64,000 nucleotides of DNA from Parapristionchus giblindavisi (GCA_943737045.1 CALSFV010000060.1:62001-126000), one strand, 5' to 3'. Numbered from the stretch's first letter, positions 1 to 11,487 are shown. The notes: generated by a model from the sequence alone, not told the origin. Translations and numbers: made by a program.

Positions 1-82
1 AAGTTTGAATGCGTTCTTTTATCTTGCGATCTCTGTTATTATATACTAATATATGGTGTTTCTCAGTTGCTTTGTGTTGCAG

Positions 83-166
83 ATAAGAACACGCAAATCA
101 CCTAGAATCGAGAGATCACTTCAACGCCGCAGAGATATAATTATCACGTTGCAAGAAACTACCTAC
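83..166 (+). CDS. possible internal exon of an unidentified gene
   Basis: An 84-base segment preceded by a good acceptor (TTGCAG) and followed by a donor (GTGAGA) reads open in one frame for 28 codons, starting IRTRKSPRIERSLQRRR. It is basic and has no recognisable domain. The rest of the gene would lie left of the window or in the next few hundred bases. It may be chance, because short open segments with both splice signals are common in AT-rich DNA. Confidence 0.25.
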
Positions 167-437
167 GTGAGAAATGGTGGATATCGAAACGATAATTATG
201 CGTTTTCATCTGATATTCTGACATAGTGCTCGCTCTCTATAGAAACTTTACAACGGTTTATGGTCAGACACCTTTCATGCTAACAAGGCTATAGTTTCCT
301 CTGACGTTGATAAACAGGGAAGAAATGGAAATATCGTGGTATAATCAAAAAAATCTAACTAATATGATTACTACAGCGATAATACTATAGGTAAACCGAC
401 CTTATTAGGACCTTAACCGACCTTATTAGACCTTAGG

Positions 438-746
438 CATTCTTATTCGGCGCACTGTTACTTGCCGGTCGGTTCGGAATTTGAGCTCCGTCTTTTGAAT
501 CCCTGCCAAGCCGGATTGGTCACCGTGGCAGTGTTGACCATGTTCATGGCTGTTCTCACGCTTGCTACACTCAACTGTTTAACGCTGTGCAAGGACTCGC
601 GGATCACGGAGTTGGAAAACGCCCTAAAGGGCCGGCCTATCACGCGATGGAGCGATTCCTTCAGCAACGCAATCGGTGTCAACTTTCTCAGCGAGGCGAG
701 GAGTAAGAAGTGGAGCGCTATGCATATCAGAGCTCTCATCCCTTGA
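438..746 (+). CDS. possible terminal exon, single-pass membrane protein
   Basis: This stretch is clearly more GC-rich than its surroundings and reads open for about 100 codons to a TGA at 744-746. The translation has one strong hydrophobic segment (AGLVTVAVLTMFMAVLTL), then a Cys-containing and charged tail ending in KWSAMHIRALIP. There is no ATG near the left end (the first in-frame ATGs lie inside the hydrophobic part), so it would be a last exon reached by splicing from upstream; AG dinucleotides near 428-436 are candidate acceptors. The opposite strand is also open here, which weakens the coding case. I do not recognise the family. It could be a gene, a pseudogene or a captured fragment. 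Confidence 0.33.
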   Translation, partial: HSYSAHCYLPVGSEFELRLLNPCQAGLVTVAVLTMFMAVLTLATLNCLTLCKDSRITELENALKGRPITRWSDSFSNAIGVNFLSEARSKKWSAMHIRALIP

Positions 747-813
747 CCTCTAGATAAATGTGTTCAAATCGTAAATCGATCGTAAATCGTAATCGTAAAA
801 CCGACCGTATACG

Positions 814-925
814 AGCACACCCCGAGCTGATTTGAAACGCTCCGCTCTGACAACGCTCTCTCGCTTCCTTTGTCTACGAGAGAGCGCTGCCAGAGCGGAG
901 AGTATAATTAGCTTGTGATTTTAAG
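814..925. mobile_element. TTAA-type palindromic MITE, copy 1
   Basis: Left arm starts AGCACACCCCGAGCTGATTT; the right arm runs back through CAGAGCGGAGAG and ATAATTAGCTTGTG. The two arms are near inverse complements around a CTTTGTCTACGAGAGAG centre. Same family as the other copies listed below. Confidence 0.8.
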
Positions 926-1067
926 CTTTCGGAGAAAAAAGAAAAAAAAAAGAACGACTGTAGGTCTCAAATGTGTTACGAACACTGTTATGATCGACAC
1001 GACGCAGAAAACAATTAGAGAAAGATGAGAGAAACTCTTATCGCTTATCTTCACTTGATCCTGACAG

Positions 1068-1290
1068 ATGGTCGAGAAGAGTGTTGGAATGGCACCCACA
1101 AGGGCCAAAGCGATCAAGAGGAAGACCCGAATTGAGATGGAAGGATGTATTTGTGAAGATAGTCGGGCCAGGCTTTATGAACGTTGCCAGAAACACGGAT
1201 CAATGGAACCATATCATGTCACTACAGATCCGGTGACCCACCGCTTAGTTGATCTCGATAAAGTGTTTAAATGTAAAATGTAAAATGTAA
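1068..1290 (+). mobile_element. 3' end of an RTE-like non-LTR retrotransposon (5'-truncated)
   Basis: A 71-codon open segment ends in the pattern ARLYERCQKHGSMEPYHV...DPVTHRLVDL, followed at once by a degenerate tandem tail of the type AAATGTAAAATGTAAA. A short C-terminal coding remnant plus a simple-repeat tail is what 5'-truncated RTE-class insertions look like. Two other pieces in this window are homologous: 47890-47985 (coding part, diverged) and 11083-11127 (only the very 3' end plus tail). No RT domain is present here, so the class assignment rests on the tail structure and repetition. Confidence 0.55.
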
Positions 1291-1423
1291 ATGAGAGAAA
1301 CTCGAGAGACCTACGGCACAGAAATAAATAAGGAAAACGAGAAACTCGAAACCTTTCGCACAGAATAACGAAGTAGCACAGCGTGTCAGAATAAGGGGGG
1401 AAAGCGGATCTTCAGTTTGAACT

Positions 1424-1536
1424 GTTAAAGTGACACTCCGAGCTAATTTGAAACTCTCCGCTCTGGCCACACTCTCTCGCTTTATTTGTCTGCGAGAGAC
1501 TACTGTCAATGCGGAGAGTAAAATCAGCCCTTTATA
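1424..1536. mobile_element. TTAA-type palindromic MITE, copy 2
   Basis: Begins TTAAAGTGACACTCCGAGC, continues AATTTGAAACTCTCCGCTCTGG, turns at TTGTCTGCGAGAG and returns to AAAATCAGCCCTTTATAA. Diverged, but both arms are recognisable. Confidence 0.8.
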
Positions 1537-1885
1537 ATTGTTGCCAGCGTACTTATCAACATAGAGACAGTATGTACAACGAACAGAAGGGCACAGACGT
1601 AGGTTGCGATTTGCATACGCGCTTTTTCGTCTTTTCAATTTTCTCCGCTCTCTAAAAAATGCTGAATGAGTAATGAAAGAGTCAATTTCCAATTACAGTC
1701 CTAGTGAAATGAGAAAAGTAGATCAGAATGTATGACGTTAATTGAATACAATTAAATGTAAAAAATAGTGGTAAAAAAGAGAGAAAAGAAACGAAAATAC
1801 CGTAATAGTCTAAAGGGAGAACAACTACATCTTGCGTTATAAACTGATAGATGTCTAGTAAGTATTGTAAGCGATGAAGATACCA

Positions 1886-1999
1886 TTAAAGACACACCCC
1901 GAGCTGATGTAAAACTCTCCGCTCTGGCAAGCCCTTTCGCTTTCTTTGTCTATGTGACAGCGCTGCTAGATCGGAGAGTCGGCTCGGGCGTGTCTTTAA
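1886..1999. mobile_element. TTAA-type palindromic MITE, copy 3 (best ends)
   Basis: The clearest copy for defining the ends: TTAAAGACACACCCCGAGC at the left and GCTCGGGCGTGTCTTTAA at the right are close inverse complements. TTAA is found at both outer edges, as expected for a TTAA target duplication (piggyBac-like, comparable to the PALTTAA palindromes of C. elegans). Confidence 0.85.
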
Positions 2000-3548
2000 A
2001 CTTCTTGGAGTTGTTAATCTTTATATATTCAAGGTATATAACAGCACAGATCAGCGATCGAAACTTTGTTCAATAAGGGTTTCACATAAGAGGTCGAATA
2101 AAATCTATGTCAAATGTAATTCTTGATTTGCTCTCTCCAAGTACTCTCTCACCTTGTACAGAAATCATAGAACAGTGGGGAGAAAACTGTCCTAAAGTAA
2201 CAATAAGAAGAATTGAAATTCTCGAACACTTATAATGCGGACTCTTAAAATATAAAAAAAAATATAGATTTTAAACTAAAGTGTAGCAGTAGACGAGTTA
2301 TTAGGTTGATAGGGTAAAGTGGCTGTTTACTTCGTCGTTCCTCGTCAGTCCTTATAACACTTTTTTAACAAAATGGACACTTGTACATTGGTCTATAATC
2401 ATGTTTATTTTCTCTATATTTCAGTGTTTTACGGATGGACGTGCTTATTGAGCGTATAAAAATCACTTGTTTTATTCGTAGAAGAGACTTTCTTGTTTTG
2501 CATGGTTCAGAAACTATGCCGATCTCTTTTATATATGTAAAGCGCGCGGCAAAGGTCAGCCGGGTTAGAGAGAGGCAGCGGAGAGACAATCGATAGGCGG
2601 GGCGAGATGTAGAAGGCTACATCTCGACCGCCTCACGAATCGTGAGTCACGATTGTGACTTCCGTTCGTTAGCACCGTTTGTCATTTTCTTATGCAAGTA
2701 CATTTTATACGCACAATATCAATTGAGACGAATAATTCGACAGCTTAGTGGAATGGGTATTTGTTAGAAGTCAGAGGATGCCGCTAAACTGGACCCTCAA
2801 CCTTTGCTATCAGTATTGATTAGTTTGAATGTCGATTTTGACATCGTAGATCGTTAGAGATACCATTTAAAAAAATACAAATACTTTCTTATCAAAATAA
2901 TATGTTTTTTTCTCAAACTTTCTCACTTTTCTTTCTTTCTTCTTTTTTTTCGTGAAGAGAAAAGCTTTTACTTATTTGCTGCAAGTTTAGACAACTGCCA
3001 ATTATAATAACCATATGATCTATGCTCACATTAGTCATCACTTGTGTGGTGATTGATCATTACAGGAATACCCCAATCTCATTTGACAACTCTCTGCGCT
3101 GTACAGGCACGTTATGGAGAGGCAGACCCTAATGAGCTTTGGGACATTTAAACGTCGTCTAAGCGATTATATACAATATTTACGTCTAGCCCGAGTAATA
3201 GTGACATCATAAGGATTCCCGCGTTTGTTAGTCGGTGAATTCTCCATGTAATATGTACATAATAATTTGGAAAAAATAAAATAGTAAATGCACAACTACC
3301 ATGCAAGTGCTCAGAACGAACTAAGCACTAATTAAATTTGTTCGGTGATTATTTAAAATCATACCTGAGACAGAATCTGCATCTGCAACCTTAGCCATGT
3401 TTCCTATCCATGCTAATAAGCTACTGTTCTAGTGATAACGTGATAAGGGATACTAGACCACGCCCATTTTTGTTTCTACGTTATTTGATTATCGCATACT
3501 CATAGCAATGGCATAAGGAAGTGTGTTCCCGCAAATCTCATTATTGTT
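2000..3548. other. intergenic, no supported gene; hairpin at 2596-2634
   Basis: AT-rich sequence with only short unsupported open segments. The one notable structure is a strong hairpin at about 2596-2634 (AGGCGGGGCGAGATGTAG paired with CTACATCTCGACCGCCT across a 4-base loop), just after a pyrimidine-rich stretch and a TATATA-like run at 2530. Confidence 0.5.
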
Positions 3549-3765
3549 TCTTACGCGATTCGACACTCTCAGCGCTCACAGCGCTATCTCGGCTTCTTTG
3601 CCTAGAAGAACGTCAGCGTGGGGAGTTTAAAAAACAGTCGGGTTCTTTAAACGCACGCCTAACAAAAGCTTTAGATCTGGTAAACCTAATTCGAAACTCT
3701 CTAGACAGTTTTGCCAGAATGGAGTGCAAAATTAGCTCGGGGTGTGCCTTTAATGCATGTTAATT
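3549..3765. mobile_element. TTAA-type palindromic MITE, diverged double copy (4)
   Basis: Two adjacent decayed copies: the left half carries CGACACTCTCAGCGCTCACAGCG, the right half ends GCAAAATTAGCTCGGGGTGTGCCTTTAA, which is the family's right terminus in full. The 80-codon open frame that covers this piece is explained by the repeat, not by a gene. Confidence 0.7.
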
Positions 3766-4138
3766 CGTCTTACATCACTCCCTAACAATAAATATAAATA
3801 TCGAGGGTGGGTTGACTATGAGTGTTCAGTAATCTGAGAATATGACAACAATAACAAACAGACTGTACAGTATGTGAGAATATGAGCAAAAAATGACTCC
3901 GATGAACGAATAGCGGGGAAAAATAGATTTCGATTGTTCCAATTTGTATCAAAGAATGACGCAGATTGAAGTAATCAACAGGGGAAATACCCAGACGTAA
4001 GATAGTCAGACATGGTGAGGAACGTAAGGTAGGTACGGTACGGTAATAAAAATAATACCATCAAGAATATACATGAATTACTCGAAATATATGTACATAC
4101 ATTACTAATAATAGTGTGTATATCGCACCCGTGCACCC

Positions 4139-4262
4139 TGTCACACTGTTGCACAGTGTTCTGGTTCAAGCCATATTGTTTCCATAGCCAGACAAGCGAA
4201 AGACGATTGCATTTGAGAGAGTTTCTATGTTGAGCGGTCGTTTTCGCTTTCAAAGTCTATAG
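4139..4262 (-). pseudogene. relic related to the ORF at 29.3-29.8 kb
   Basis: About 110 bases align along their length (roughly three quarters identical by eye) to 29385-29500, including the shared core CCAGACAAGCGAA on the plus strand. On the minus strand the codons for GLNQNTV here match GLGQNAV there, but at least one length difference in the middle shifts the frame. This copy therefore looks decayed, and I infer a pseudogene or repeat relic. Confidence 0.5.
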
Positions 4263-4909
4263 AACATTGTGGTTGCCTGTAGAGGATGAGTAGCTGGCTA
4301 TGCATTTCGTAGATTTACGCACATACGGTACATTTACTGCTGCTACCTCCCTAAGAGAAGCGATTTCCACGCAGCCCAATGCCCCTCATTCCAAAATAAA
4401 GAAATAGTGCATTTTTTTGTGGGAACATTGAGCACCGCATAACAAAAGGGGAGATTCTAAAGGCATAAAAACAGCTGACCAATACCAGAGCCGATGGAAT
4501 AAAGAAAGAATCAGGGGAGAGTCAAAAGTGAATTACGCGCAACTCAGCAAATCTCTGCAAAAATATGCTAAATAAGATGCACTGGCAACTGCACGGATGG
4601 TCGCAAATAGCCAGTGCAAAATGAACGTGCGTAGAATACATTATGGGTAGGTGGAATAAGAAAGGGAGAGAGAGGGAGAGAGAGAGAGAAGGAGATAGAT
4701 AGGGTGCTTACGCGGTTCATCTCAAATGTAAGCGGGGCATCCTGTGCCATCTATAGGTACGAGGCTACACGCATTCCAAATTCAAGTCACGCATGCGATG
4801 CCTAGTTAGCTTAATTAATCGTTCAGGTTCGTTCGTTCGTCAACAAGAATACTATAGATGGCTCTACCTAGCGCTGACCAAGCAATGACGAATTTCCAGC
4901 GGACAACAG

Positions 4910-5025
4910 TAAAGGCATCACCAGAGCTAATTTGAAACTCTTCGCTTTGACAATGCTCTCTCGTAGACAAAGTAAGCTAGAGAGCATTGTCAGAGCGGAT
5001 AGTTTCAACTTATCATGGCTCTGAA
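4910..5025. mobile_element. TTAA-type palindromic MITE, copy 5
   Basis: TAAAGGCATCACCAGAGCTAATTTGAAACT at the left end and a mirrored GCGGATAGTTTCAACTTATCATGGCTCTGAATG on the right. The centre GCTCTCTCGTAGACAAAG / CTAGAGAGCATTGTCAGAGC is an almost perfect hairpin. Confidence 0.8.
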
Positions 5026-5483
5026 TGCTCAAAGAAACCATGAGGACCCTGAGTACTGAGGATGTACGAAAGAAGTGTGAACTCCACCCTCCGCCCCTCC
5101 AAGTCCATATACGGCTTTTCAAGGAAAATGACGGTGCATTCTTAGTATTATTAATATCAATATTGGGAAAAAAGTGGAACATAAGGACGCTGAATCCCCT
5201 TCTGTACATACATATATCGTCCTATTCATGCCCACGGTCTGGCCCACCCCCTGTATGCACTTTAGCGGACCGCACATATATTCTCTTTCTTTTTCATATA
5301 TTAGTATAGGTCTTAATAAGAAAAAAGAGAAAGACTATGTTTTTTTCATATTGGAGAGTCTGGGTATACTGTTGCTTATATCAATTTGTCAAGAATACGC
5401 TAATATTAATTTATTTAGATTTATATCTTTATCACACGCTCACACATAAACGATACAGTCGAAAAATGTGTGGAATAATCATT

Positions 5484-5600
5484 GAAGCGACACCCCAAGC
5501 TAATTTGAAACTTCGCTCACTCTCTCGCTTTCTTAAGAGAGAGAGAGAGAGTAATTCCAATGCGGAGAGTTTCAAATTATCTTGTTGTGTCCCTTTGAAA
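5484..5600. mobile_element. TTAA-type palindromic MITE, copy 6
   Basis: GACACCCCAAGCTAATTTGAAACTT at the left, a loop made of a short GA run, and GAGAGTTTCAAATTATCTTGTTGTGTCCCTTTG on the right. Both strands are open here because of the palindrome. Confidence 0.8.
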
Positions 5601-5995
5601 CTCTCGAGACGGAAAGTTGATGGATTGGGCATAGATGGAACATCTCATGCGTGCTAGTCGTCCATATTTCTAATTTATCTACGTGCATACGCACGTAACA
5701 ATACACAACTATCTAGATGACGAGGGAATATATTTTAAAAGGGTATTTCTTTGTTTATGGGCCAGGATGGTCTCAATGGTGGGAAAGGATTAGGCTAGTC
5801 ATCAGGAAATCCTTATTATTTAATAATACTGTTTCTGTGTTTAGATTAAAAGACAAAAATAGAAAGCAATTATAGATTCTAATGCGTGATAGATAATATG
5901 TTTATTCTAGATAGAGCATATAAAAACCAGGAACACTATGTTCTTCGTCCTCGAGTAATTCGATATACGAATCCGTGCAATCGATTTGAAAACAT

Positions 5996-6093
5996 ACCAA
6001 AAAGATATTTAAAAATCTCCGCTCTCAACTCACTCTCTCGTAGATAAAAGAAGTGAGAAACTTTTTAAGAGCGTTTCCAATTAGGTATGACTA
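5996..6093. mobile_element. TTAA-type palindromic MITE, copy 7 (decayed)
   Basis: Contains AAAATCTCCGCTCTCAACTCACTCTCTCGTAGATAAA and a weak mirrored right half ending AAGAGCGTTTCCAATTAGG; terminal bases have been lost. Confidence 0.55.
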
Positions 6094-7329
6094 TAATTGT
6101 AAGTAGAACATGATCAACATAAAGCCTAGAATACTCTCAAATTACTTTAAGAAATGGAATCTAGACAAGTAAAAGTCATGTGATTTTTAATAGAGCAAAG
6201 GAAGTTTAACAATCGCACGACGAGGAAGCTTTTAGTTGTGGTTATTATGTCTAAAAAGGCTTGATACATCAAGACCAATAAAGTGAATCTATTCTAAATC
6301 TATCTATTTCAGCTCTTGAAAGCCATCCCTACCAGTGGGATGGTAACATCCCTGAGAATCCTTGGATACCGTAACCAATCGCCAAAGATTTTCATCGCAT
6401 AGAAGAGAAAAGAAGCAATACCGACTAAAAAGACCGCAAATAGAACAATTATGAAACCTTGCCCCCCCCCCCCATACGACACAGAACGGACACGGTATAT
6501 CTTACTAGTTAGCTCGTATAACGATTTACCCATGAACGATACTTCCCACGGTCTCCACAAGCGATTACGATGTATACGTGAAATTTCAAAACGTTCATTG
6601 AGTAATGAAAAAGGAAGAACGACGAAAATACCGTAATATTATATCTTTGAAAATACCACCAGTTCTGAACAAAAGTCATGGAAACAATTTACAGTAATCC
6701 GTTTGGGTGACGTTATAGATCATAGAAACGCAAAGTGATTAAAGTAGTGTTGACTACTCAACACTGGAACGTATAAATATAATATAAATGAGATCGACTT
6801 CCTCAGTGCGGGAAACATGTGAAAAACATTCAACCAATGATCATTTCTTCTCATTTTGTATGAAAGAAAAGAATCGGAAGCGAATGGTGGAATACAACAA
6901 ATACTTATTGGATAACCAGCATATCCCAGCACACCAATGTGTGAACCTGATAAAGATTGATTGATTGATTGATCAGTGTGCCCATGAGAAATTGGGAAAA
7001 CAGGAACAATCTTTGAAAGATGGAACGAAATGGTCAATTCGCTTAATAATTGAATATTTTCAATTTCATTCTATTTTTACAGAGAAATTTTGCGTGGATA
7101 CATGATTATTAAAAATGTTCGCTTAAAGGACAGCAATAGTCTGCGATAAGAAGTGGGTGTAGAGAGGAAAATGAGATCAGTTCCAATCGACACTAATCTA
7201 TTTTTGGTATTTTTGCAACAGCCACGATTTGTAATGGGACATTTTGGAAGTTTGATTCTAAAACGGGTAAAACATGCTTTAGTTGCAGCAAAATGACAAC
7301 GTTCAAAAACGGAATATTCCAAAATAAAA
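6094..7329. other. no supported gene; hydrophobic open segments on the minus strand
   Basis: On the minus strand 6309-6560 is open for 83 codons with one hydrophobic segment (GFIIVLFAVFLVGIASFLFYAM), and 6720-7037 and 7077-7322 are also open. They carry no motif I can assign and do not join into a convincing spliced model. They may be exons of a membrane protein, a decayed one, or chance AT-rich reading frames. A C11 homopolymer sits at about 6463-6473. Confidence 0.3.
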
Positions 7330-7402
7330 CTTTATAGGCCCACTCCGAGCTCATTTGAAACTCTCCGCTCTCGCAATGCTCTCTCGCATTCGGGTCTTTA
7401 AA
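7330..7402. mobile_element. TTAA-type palindromic MITE, copy 8 (internal deletion)
   Basis: The left arm GCCCACTCCGAGCTCATTTGAAACTCTCCG is followed directly by a short right end CGGGTCTTTAAA; most of the right arm is missing. Confidence 0.6.
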
Positions 7403-10260
7403 ACCGCGCAACCGAAATCAGGTGAAGGAATTCCCTCACTAACATTTTTCTCTACTAATGATGAAGACTTATGGATAATTCAATATATAAATAAAATTGT
7501 GTGGGCGTTCCAGGCACCTTCATTTAGACTCATGAATATTGTTGATTTTGCTTGTGCTTCCAAAGAAATATTATGATGATGATGTTGAAAACAATTACGT
7601 GTGTATGCGAGAAATTCGAGAAAATCTGGAAAGAAATACGCAAGAAAAACGAAGCATATTAAAAGTAAATATGCGAACAAGATCAGTAGATGAAGTGATG
7701 AATAAGCGGTAATGAACATGTTTTGTTTGAACCGACTAACAAACCATGAAAAGATAGTCAATAAAGAACGTAGGAGTTTGCGTATATTTTGTGACGAATT
7801 ATTTTTTTAAATAATTTTTAGAAAACAAAAATTTTCCAAAGTTGTACAGGAAGAAGGAATAAATTTGCTACCGTGCCTCCTCCAACCTACATTGCCCAAA
7901 AGGTTGAATTTATTGTTACAGTTATTTTAAATACGTGCGTGCATATCACTGCTGTACATTGATTTACTTATTAAATTAATTGGTAATACGGACGGTCGGA
8001 GTCGCAGACAAATATGACTATTTATTTGGAATTAATAGAGACCTTTTGTGTGACCGCCCTCTAGTCTGCCAAAGATTAGCGTGCGTGAAAATTTTAAATC
8101 TTGATAAGTGAATATATTAGGTATTGAGGAAGTCGCTCTAGTAAAAGATTCAAAATAACGGGATTTGCCTTTTTATGGCTATGGGAAATAATTTTCTTAA
8201 GTTCAGTATGAAAGTAACGACTCTATAAAAGTTCAAATAAGTTTCAGAGTACTAACTCTTAGGCCCTTGGGACGAAAACTTGAAAACATTGAGTGAGTTG
8301 TTTTCGAGTCGAGGATCGTAATAACTTCATGTTCTCTTGTTTATTATTATTATTTTTTTTCGTTCATTTTGTAAATCAATTTATTGGTCTGAACATCTCG
8401 GCTCAATCTCGCTTGATTGCAAAAAAAACCAAATAGGTCAGAAAGTCAGAAAAGAAAAAGACAAAGATCTCAAAAATTCCCCTGGGAACATTGTTTAGGC
8501 GCAGTGAGCATATTGTGAATTTCACGCACTGAATAAAGGAGTACGCATAGGTGCAAAGTGACGTCTTTTGCTTTACTTTTATATAGGTATCGATGTGTCA
8601 AAGTTTTCATTGAGAAACACTAACGGACTTTGAAAACATAATTCTTTTTGGAAGAATAAAAAAATCAGTAGGAAGCAAGAATAGGTCACTACATCAAGTG
8701 TTTCCAACTGAGGGGAACACACTAAAAACATACACTGGCAATATCATAATTTCAGCAATGTTTCATATAGTCGATGTATCGTTGAAGACATATTCATTTT
8801 GAATGACAGTAGTGTTCAGCAATGGAAAACTTGTAGGCATTCGAATTTGAAATTGGACCAATTTTTCAAAATCACTTCACCATTCCAATTTTAACTACTT
8901 TCGACGGGTTATTGAACTAATCACGACTTCACTCACCTACGTGAAAGCATGTGTTCGTATTCTTGTTCTTTGTTCCGTCATATCATACATAAAAGAAAAT
9001 GAGATGATAATAGATGGATGTCCATTGGTAAGATGTTATAGGTGTGTGTTTTGGGTACAGTGCATTTGAAAGTGTAATTTGTTCAAAAATAAAATAACCA
9101 TGAGAACAGTAAATGCACATTTCACAGCAAACTCTGGCTTCTGTTCTTTGTGTTTTATGTAGTCGACCACCACCACAAGATGGCAAAAAACAGAAGACTC
9201 GTGATGTTTGTTTGGCTAGGATTTATAGCAATTATCATCTTTCTAGTAACATCTGCTGCAATCATAACAATCGCTGTTTGTCTAATGATGCATTCTTTAA
9301 TCTTGTATAAATAATCGCATGTAATCGAGGGATAGCAAAGATCAAAGATCAAAAATCTACGATCTACTTTACGAGAAAACGAGCGTGCACTCGTAAAAGA
9401 CTGTAATGAAAAAGTTCGCGAAGAACAGACGGCTCATTTAGGAGATGAGGATAATATTAAAAATAGAATAGGAAATGAACGAGAGAAAAGCATAAATTAT
9501 GAGACATGAGAAAGGATGAGGAAGAGGCGAGAGAGAGGCCGAGGGAGAGGTAGAGGGAGAGGAAGAGGAAGAGAGAGAGGAGAAGGAGAGGGTGAAGCGG
9601 AGGGTGGATGAAGGGTAAGTGAGATGAAGCGATACGGTCCGAAGCCGAAAAACAAAAACGAAGAAATTATTCGAAAGCGAGTGAGGCGAGTGGCACAATC
9701 ATTTACTTTTTGAACTAATATGCAAATACATATATTTCAATATTGTTTATTTTTAATTGCAAATAAACACTTTTTGTTCAAGTCGTAAAAAAAAAGCCGA
9801 GAAAACTCCTCGTTTTACGTACTCTCTCGCCTACTTTTCTTTTCCTTTCCTAACTTTTGTACAGAGCATTACATGTTTACGATCCCCTTCTACTCAAGTT
9901 CAGTCCTCAACGGATTAGCAAGGTCGTGCCCATTATTGTTAGGCAAACGCATGACTGCGAATAGAGACTAAAACTTATCCTGTTCCCTGTTTTCTGCATA
10001 TTGTATGCAAGTATGATAAATTATTAAGAAGTTTCCTTTCAAGAGGGCATTTCTGGTCTACAGTATCGAAAAATACTGAATAAGGTCTGCATAATTTAGG
10101 CTTTCTCAGTAAAAATTCAATTTCATCTCTCTAACAAGTGTAATGGAATAAAGAAAGTAAGTCCAGGAACAAAAATAGGAATAAAGAGTTGAAGAGAAGA
10201 TAGATTTTGACCGATTCTTAATGAAAAAAATATATGATACCGCTTCGGTGATAGGCTGTG
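7403..10260. other. gene-poor AT-rich region
   Basis: I see no supported gene. 7480-7761 (minus) is open with a hydrophobic N-terminal half but has no family signature. 7988-8160 is a diverged duplicate of 26933-27140. A GATCAAAGATC cluster lies at 9337-9350, and a GA-rich tract at 9510-9600 gives a misleading Ser/Pro-rich open frame on the minus strand. Confidence 0.5.
7988..8160. repeat. dispersed duplicate, left member (partner 26933-27140)
   Basis: Shares GGACGGTCGG, CCTCTAGTCTGCCAAAG, TTAGCGTG and the stretch AAATCTTGATAAGT...GAATATATTAGG.ATTGAGGAAGT...CTAGTAAAAGATTCAAA in the same order and orientation with 26933-27140. Several small length differences separate the two, so this is an old duplication or a low-copy repeat. 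Confidence 0.75.
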
Positions 10261-10905
10261 CCCCACTGGAAAATCTGCGCCGATTTCATACGAATAACAT
10301 CGAGAAAAAATCGCCTCTCATTTCCCAGCAGAGACTTTTCCTAATTTCTGGCTGTATTTGAAAAAATATTAGATCCGATGACATTTCTTAATTCGAAGCA
10401 GAGGTTTTTTTTACCATCGTTGAGTTTGATGTACCCAGTTTATACTCCATATTATGAATCTACGATAAATTTTGTGCATTAAAAAACGTATCTTGGATAT
10501 GAAGAGGATTGCGTTTATTTGCTCTGTAACATTCGATAAGTGCGAAATTTTTTATTAATGGATGTTCTTTTATCGTGGCAGATCCAAAGTTTACATAAAC
10601 TATTGGTTTGTTTTCGACTGTCACTCCACTGTTATAAAGCAAGTAAACGCAAGCATCTTCATAACCAAGATACGGTTTTTAATGCAAAGAATTTATTGTG
10701 GATTCATAGTTTAAAATGGGTACATCAAACTCAAAACAGAAATTTCTCCTAAATTTATAGAAAACTCGACAAAGCGACTTTCGCGATCGGAAATTTTTTC
10801 GAGTACAGTATTAGGTGTTATCTGCATTCGAGCCAGAAATTAGGGGAAAATCTGCTTACCACCATCGGTTATCCAGCTGAAATCTGCGCAGTTGGTCCAG
10901 TGGGG
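10261..10905. mobile_element. ~645-bp palindromic (foldback) element
   Basis: The left end CCCCACTGGAAAATCTGCGC mirrors the right end CTGCGCAGTTGGTCCAGTGGGG. Inner blocks also mirror each other: TTCCTAATTTCTGGCTG against CCAGAAATTAGGGGAA, and GCATTAAAAAACGTATCTTGG against CCAAGATACGGTTTTTAATGC, so nearly the whole element is one imperfect inverted repeat centred near 10590. Two overlapping open frames on opposite strands here are by-products of the palindrome. No transposase is present; a non-autonomous DNA element is the simplest reading. Confidence 0.75.
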
Positions 10906-10922
10906 TCCCTGCGCAATGCGGT

Positions 10923-11031
10923 GTTACATTTTCAAAACGTGCGCACACCGTAACCGCCGCCCTAACGTCTTCGTAACGTCTCTGTCGTTACGGCGGACGT
11001 TATGGCCTGTGCATATTTTGAAAATGTAGCA
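10923..11031. mobile_element. ~105-bp GC-rich palindrome
   Basis: TTACATTTTCAAAACGTGCGCAC at the left mirrors TGTGCATATTTTGAAAATGTAG at the right. The centre contains CGTAACCGCCGCCC against GTTACGGCGGACGTTATGG. It resembles the GC-rich palindrome at 51809-51918 in its core vocabulary. Confidence 0.65.
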
Positions 11032-11082
11032 CTGTATAAAACGGAATCGGTCATAAATTGCCATTGATATATGAAATGTTGA

Positions 11083-11127
11083 CCCACCGCTTAGTTGATC
11101 TCCATAAAGTGTTTAAATGTAAATGTA
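11083..11127 (+). mobile_element. 3'-terminal scrap of the non-LTR element, abutting the satellite array
   Basis: GACCCACCGCTTAGTTGATC..ATAAAGTGTTTAAATGTAAATGTAAA is the same 3' end and tail as at 1236-1290. It runs directly into the A-rich start of the first satellite unit. Confidence 0.6.
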
Positions 11128-11487
11128 AAAAAAATATCAAATGATTGATCATTTATAATTCATGAAGAAATAGAGAATAAATAAATACAGTGGCATCCTT
11201 GTGCTCCTATTGTGAAGAAAGTCTTCTATCTAGCATCTGACAAACGCAGTTTGAGGGTTTGAACTTGCTGAATCTCGTTTAAATTCTAGAATAAAAACAA
11301 TTTGAAATCTGTAGACGACAACTCGGTGTGTGCTAAAAAGTCATGAATGTGGTACTCTGTCAAAAGCGGCGAAAGTAAACGAAAATAAGAGTATGCTATT
11401 ATATTTTTACACTCTCTACGTCATCTTACTTTTTTTATTATTTCTGGCCCAATAGAAATAACTGCTTGAATTGATTCTGATGCGGTG

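Noticed and set aside
430..445. TTAGGC-like text as telomeric repeat
   Set aside because: A single occurrence; no tandem run of the nematode telomere hexamer was seen anywhere.
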